From NCBI GenBank assembly GCA_946902985.2, contig OX336396.1, positions 233,749,297 through 233,813,296 of the forward strand: a stretch of DNA of 64,000 nucleotides. Reading direction: 5' to 3'. Every line of letters starts with the position of its first letter. Positions within the stretch are counted from its first letter, which is position 1. The translations under genes and the position numbers were made by a program. The DNA is from Meconema thalassinum (taxonomy: Eukaryota > Arthropoda > Insecta > Orthoptera > Tettigoniidae). Below are positions 62,649 to 64,000 of this stretch, piece after piece. A model generated the notes under the pieces. The model was not told the origin of the DNA and did no database searches. It saw only the letters and a list, made by a program, of their open reading frames with translations.

Positions 62649-63212
62649 TTTCTTGTGGACACGATAACTGCCGTAATTTTGCACCAATCTCTTTGAATTT
62701 TTTACATAATATGTATCCCTATAAAATGTCGGTCGAGTTCGTTAATGGGCAAAATCGGTTGAAGGGGGTGATAATGGGGGTCTTTTTTCGAAAAAGTGAA
62801 ATTTCGCTATAACTCTCTTAATACGTGAAATATCGAATCCATTCAAAGTTCATAATATGTGTCGGATAAGTGCCAAAAATTTATGTCAAATAAGTTTTTT
62901 GATAGCACCAACCATTGACCAAAGGGGTGGAAAAAAGTGGGTTTTTCGGGAAACATTAATCATATCTCTCTTAATAGGCACAATATCAAAACCGTACAAA
63001 ATGGAAAATATTCCCCTAATAATTACCTAAAACTTTTGTCTGAAAGCATTTTTGATATGACCCACCATTAAGCCAAGGGATGAGAAAAATGATTTCGGAA
63101 TTATGGAAAATGCCAAGTGCTATCAGAGGTTACCATGACAACGCTTCTAAATGGATGAGGGATGAGCTATCAGAGGTTGCCAAGACAACGCCATTGACGA
63201 GATCACATTCAT
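62646..63212. other. Unassigned DNA with a short tandem duplication
   Basis: No gene recognised. GAGCTATCAGAGGTTGCCAAG and a diverged copy (GTGCTATCAGAGGTTACCATG) lie about 45 bp apart near 63117-63190. Two segments near 62650-62800 and 62830-62960 show loosely similar wording (ATAATATGT, AAAAGTGAAATTTCG/AAAAGTGGGTTTTTCG), suggesting old repeats. Confidence 0.4.
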
Positions 63213-64000
63213 TTTTAGCCTACTTTTCACACTTTGCAAAAATGAGGAAAAAGTAGGCTTATGAGATCGAACTGGGAAAATGTGTCTGTCTATCTGTCTG
63301 TCTGTCCTTCTGTCTGCCTGTCTGTCTGTCTGCCTGTCTGGCTGGATGGCTGTGTGTGTGTGTGTCCCTCTATCAACTCCTAAACGGCTGCAGCAATCGA
63401 AACCAAATTTAGTATGAGTAAAGATGCATACCGGAATATCTCAGGCCCATATTTGAAAAAGATGTCAGTGCTACCAACTACTAAAAAACGCACTAGAAAT
63501 TTGAGCTCCATGTTGGATATCTTGGAATGTATATATGGGAGCTATTCCAAAATTGGCACACATGTAGATAATACTATATCAGTTTAATTTCCAGGAGGCC
63601 ATATATGACAGTGTTGCCAAAATAATTGTACGCCTTCTGATAGGTCCAATTTTAAAATGCATATAACTTCTACACTATCAATTGGATTTCAACCAAATTT
63701 TGTATGTAATATGTGCACATAAACAGATATGACGAGTGTATTCTTAAGAGCCACCAGGGCTGCCAAATGTTAATAATTGCTCTCTCTATTTTTTATCCAA
63801 ATACCAATATATCAGAAAGTATGCAAGCCGACAGCTTTAAACTATGCACAGGTATATTACCTGACATTTTACATTAATTTGGAGTAACTTATATACGTCA
63901 GTTCTACCAACATGATTCTAAGCCTGCTGATAGGACCAATTTTTAAATACACGTAACTTCTATACTGTCAGTTGGATTTCAACCAAATTTCGTATGTGAT
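63213..64000 (+). mobile_element. HINE-h: subfamily 1 element, cut by the window edge
   Basis: The 5' end TTTTTAGCCTACTTTTCAC is mirrored by AAAAAGTAGGCTTATGAGATC. A TCTG microsatellite follows (63286-63345), then the block AACTCCTAAACGGCTGCAGC. The body is collinear with HINE-b (for example GTGTTGCCAAAATAATTGTA and ACCAGGGCTGCCAA). The 3' end lies beyond the window. Confidence 0.7.

Overview
The window looks like intergenic DNA from a large, repeat-rich insect genome. The evidence is the mix of transposon types: an RTE-like LINE family with microsatellite tails, an R1-like LINE, a Penelope-like relic, Ty3/Gypsy elements, mariner, pogo, PIF/Harbinger, piggyBac and hAT-like elements, and several tRNA-headed SINE families. 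One short repeat (15.65 kb) suggests a polyneopteran insect, but only weakly and from memory. I found no convincing host gene, functional tRNA, rRNA or CRISPR array. Nearly everything that can be explained is a transposable element, often nested inside another.

Layout. 0-10 kb: two LINE 3' ends, a helentron/DINE-1-like non-autonomous element (called HINE here) with a pogo-type transposon inside it, a second intact HINE, an R1-like LINE relic, a compact mariner with about 183-bp inverted repeats, and another LINE end. 10.3-11.2 kb: a PIF/Harbinger-like element carrying a broken MADF gene. 11.75-14.4 kb: one HINE inserted in opposite orientation into another. 14.5-20.3 kb: LINE fragments, SINEs and a Penelope-like GIY-YIG relic. 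20.65-25.66 kb: a readable stack in which a HINE holds SINE C, which holds SINE B, which holds two head-to-tail HINEs made of 293-bp tandem units.

26.29-37.39 kb: a young LTR retrotransposon with 3.9-kb LTRs and only 3.26 kb of internal sequence, coding for Gag and nothing else. It sits in a SINE with a 4-bp GTAC target duplication. 40.10-52.73 kb: a related element on the minus strand with 3.35-kb LTRs and recognisable gag, protease, RT, RNase H and integrase, all lightly broken, with a 4-bp ACGT duplication. The Gag proteins are clearly homologous (long N-terminal coiled coil, shared capsid-like region, Asn/Arg/Tyr-rich tail without a zinc knuckle). I infer that the Gag-only element is a non-autonomous partner of an autonomous relative of this kind.

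54.4-60.6 kb: a decayed piggyBac transposon (minus strand) with a predicted intron, a 302-bp internal tandem duplication, and hAT-like, HINE and SINE insertions. Next to its 5' side is a five-copy 135-bp GC-rich tandem repeat in which every copy has a perfect TGACGTCA site. 61.5-64 kb is mostly unassigned AT-rich DNA, ending in another HINE cut by the window edge.

The most unusual feature is the HINE group: ten copies in three subfamilies that share paired subterminal inverted repeats, a 3' terminal hairpin and a body of roughly 146-bp units. Two subfamilies repeat a motif identical to the YY1/Pho-type core. Boundaries were read by eye and are usually good to a few bases.
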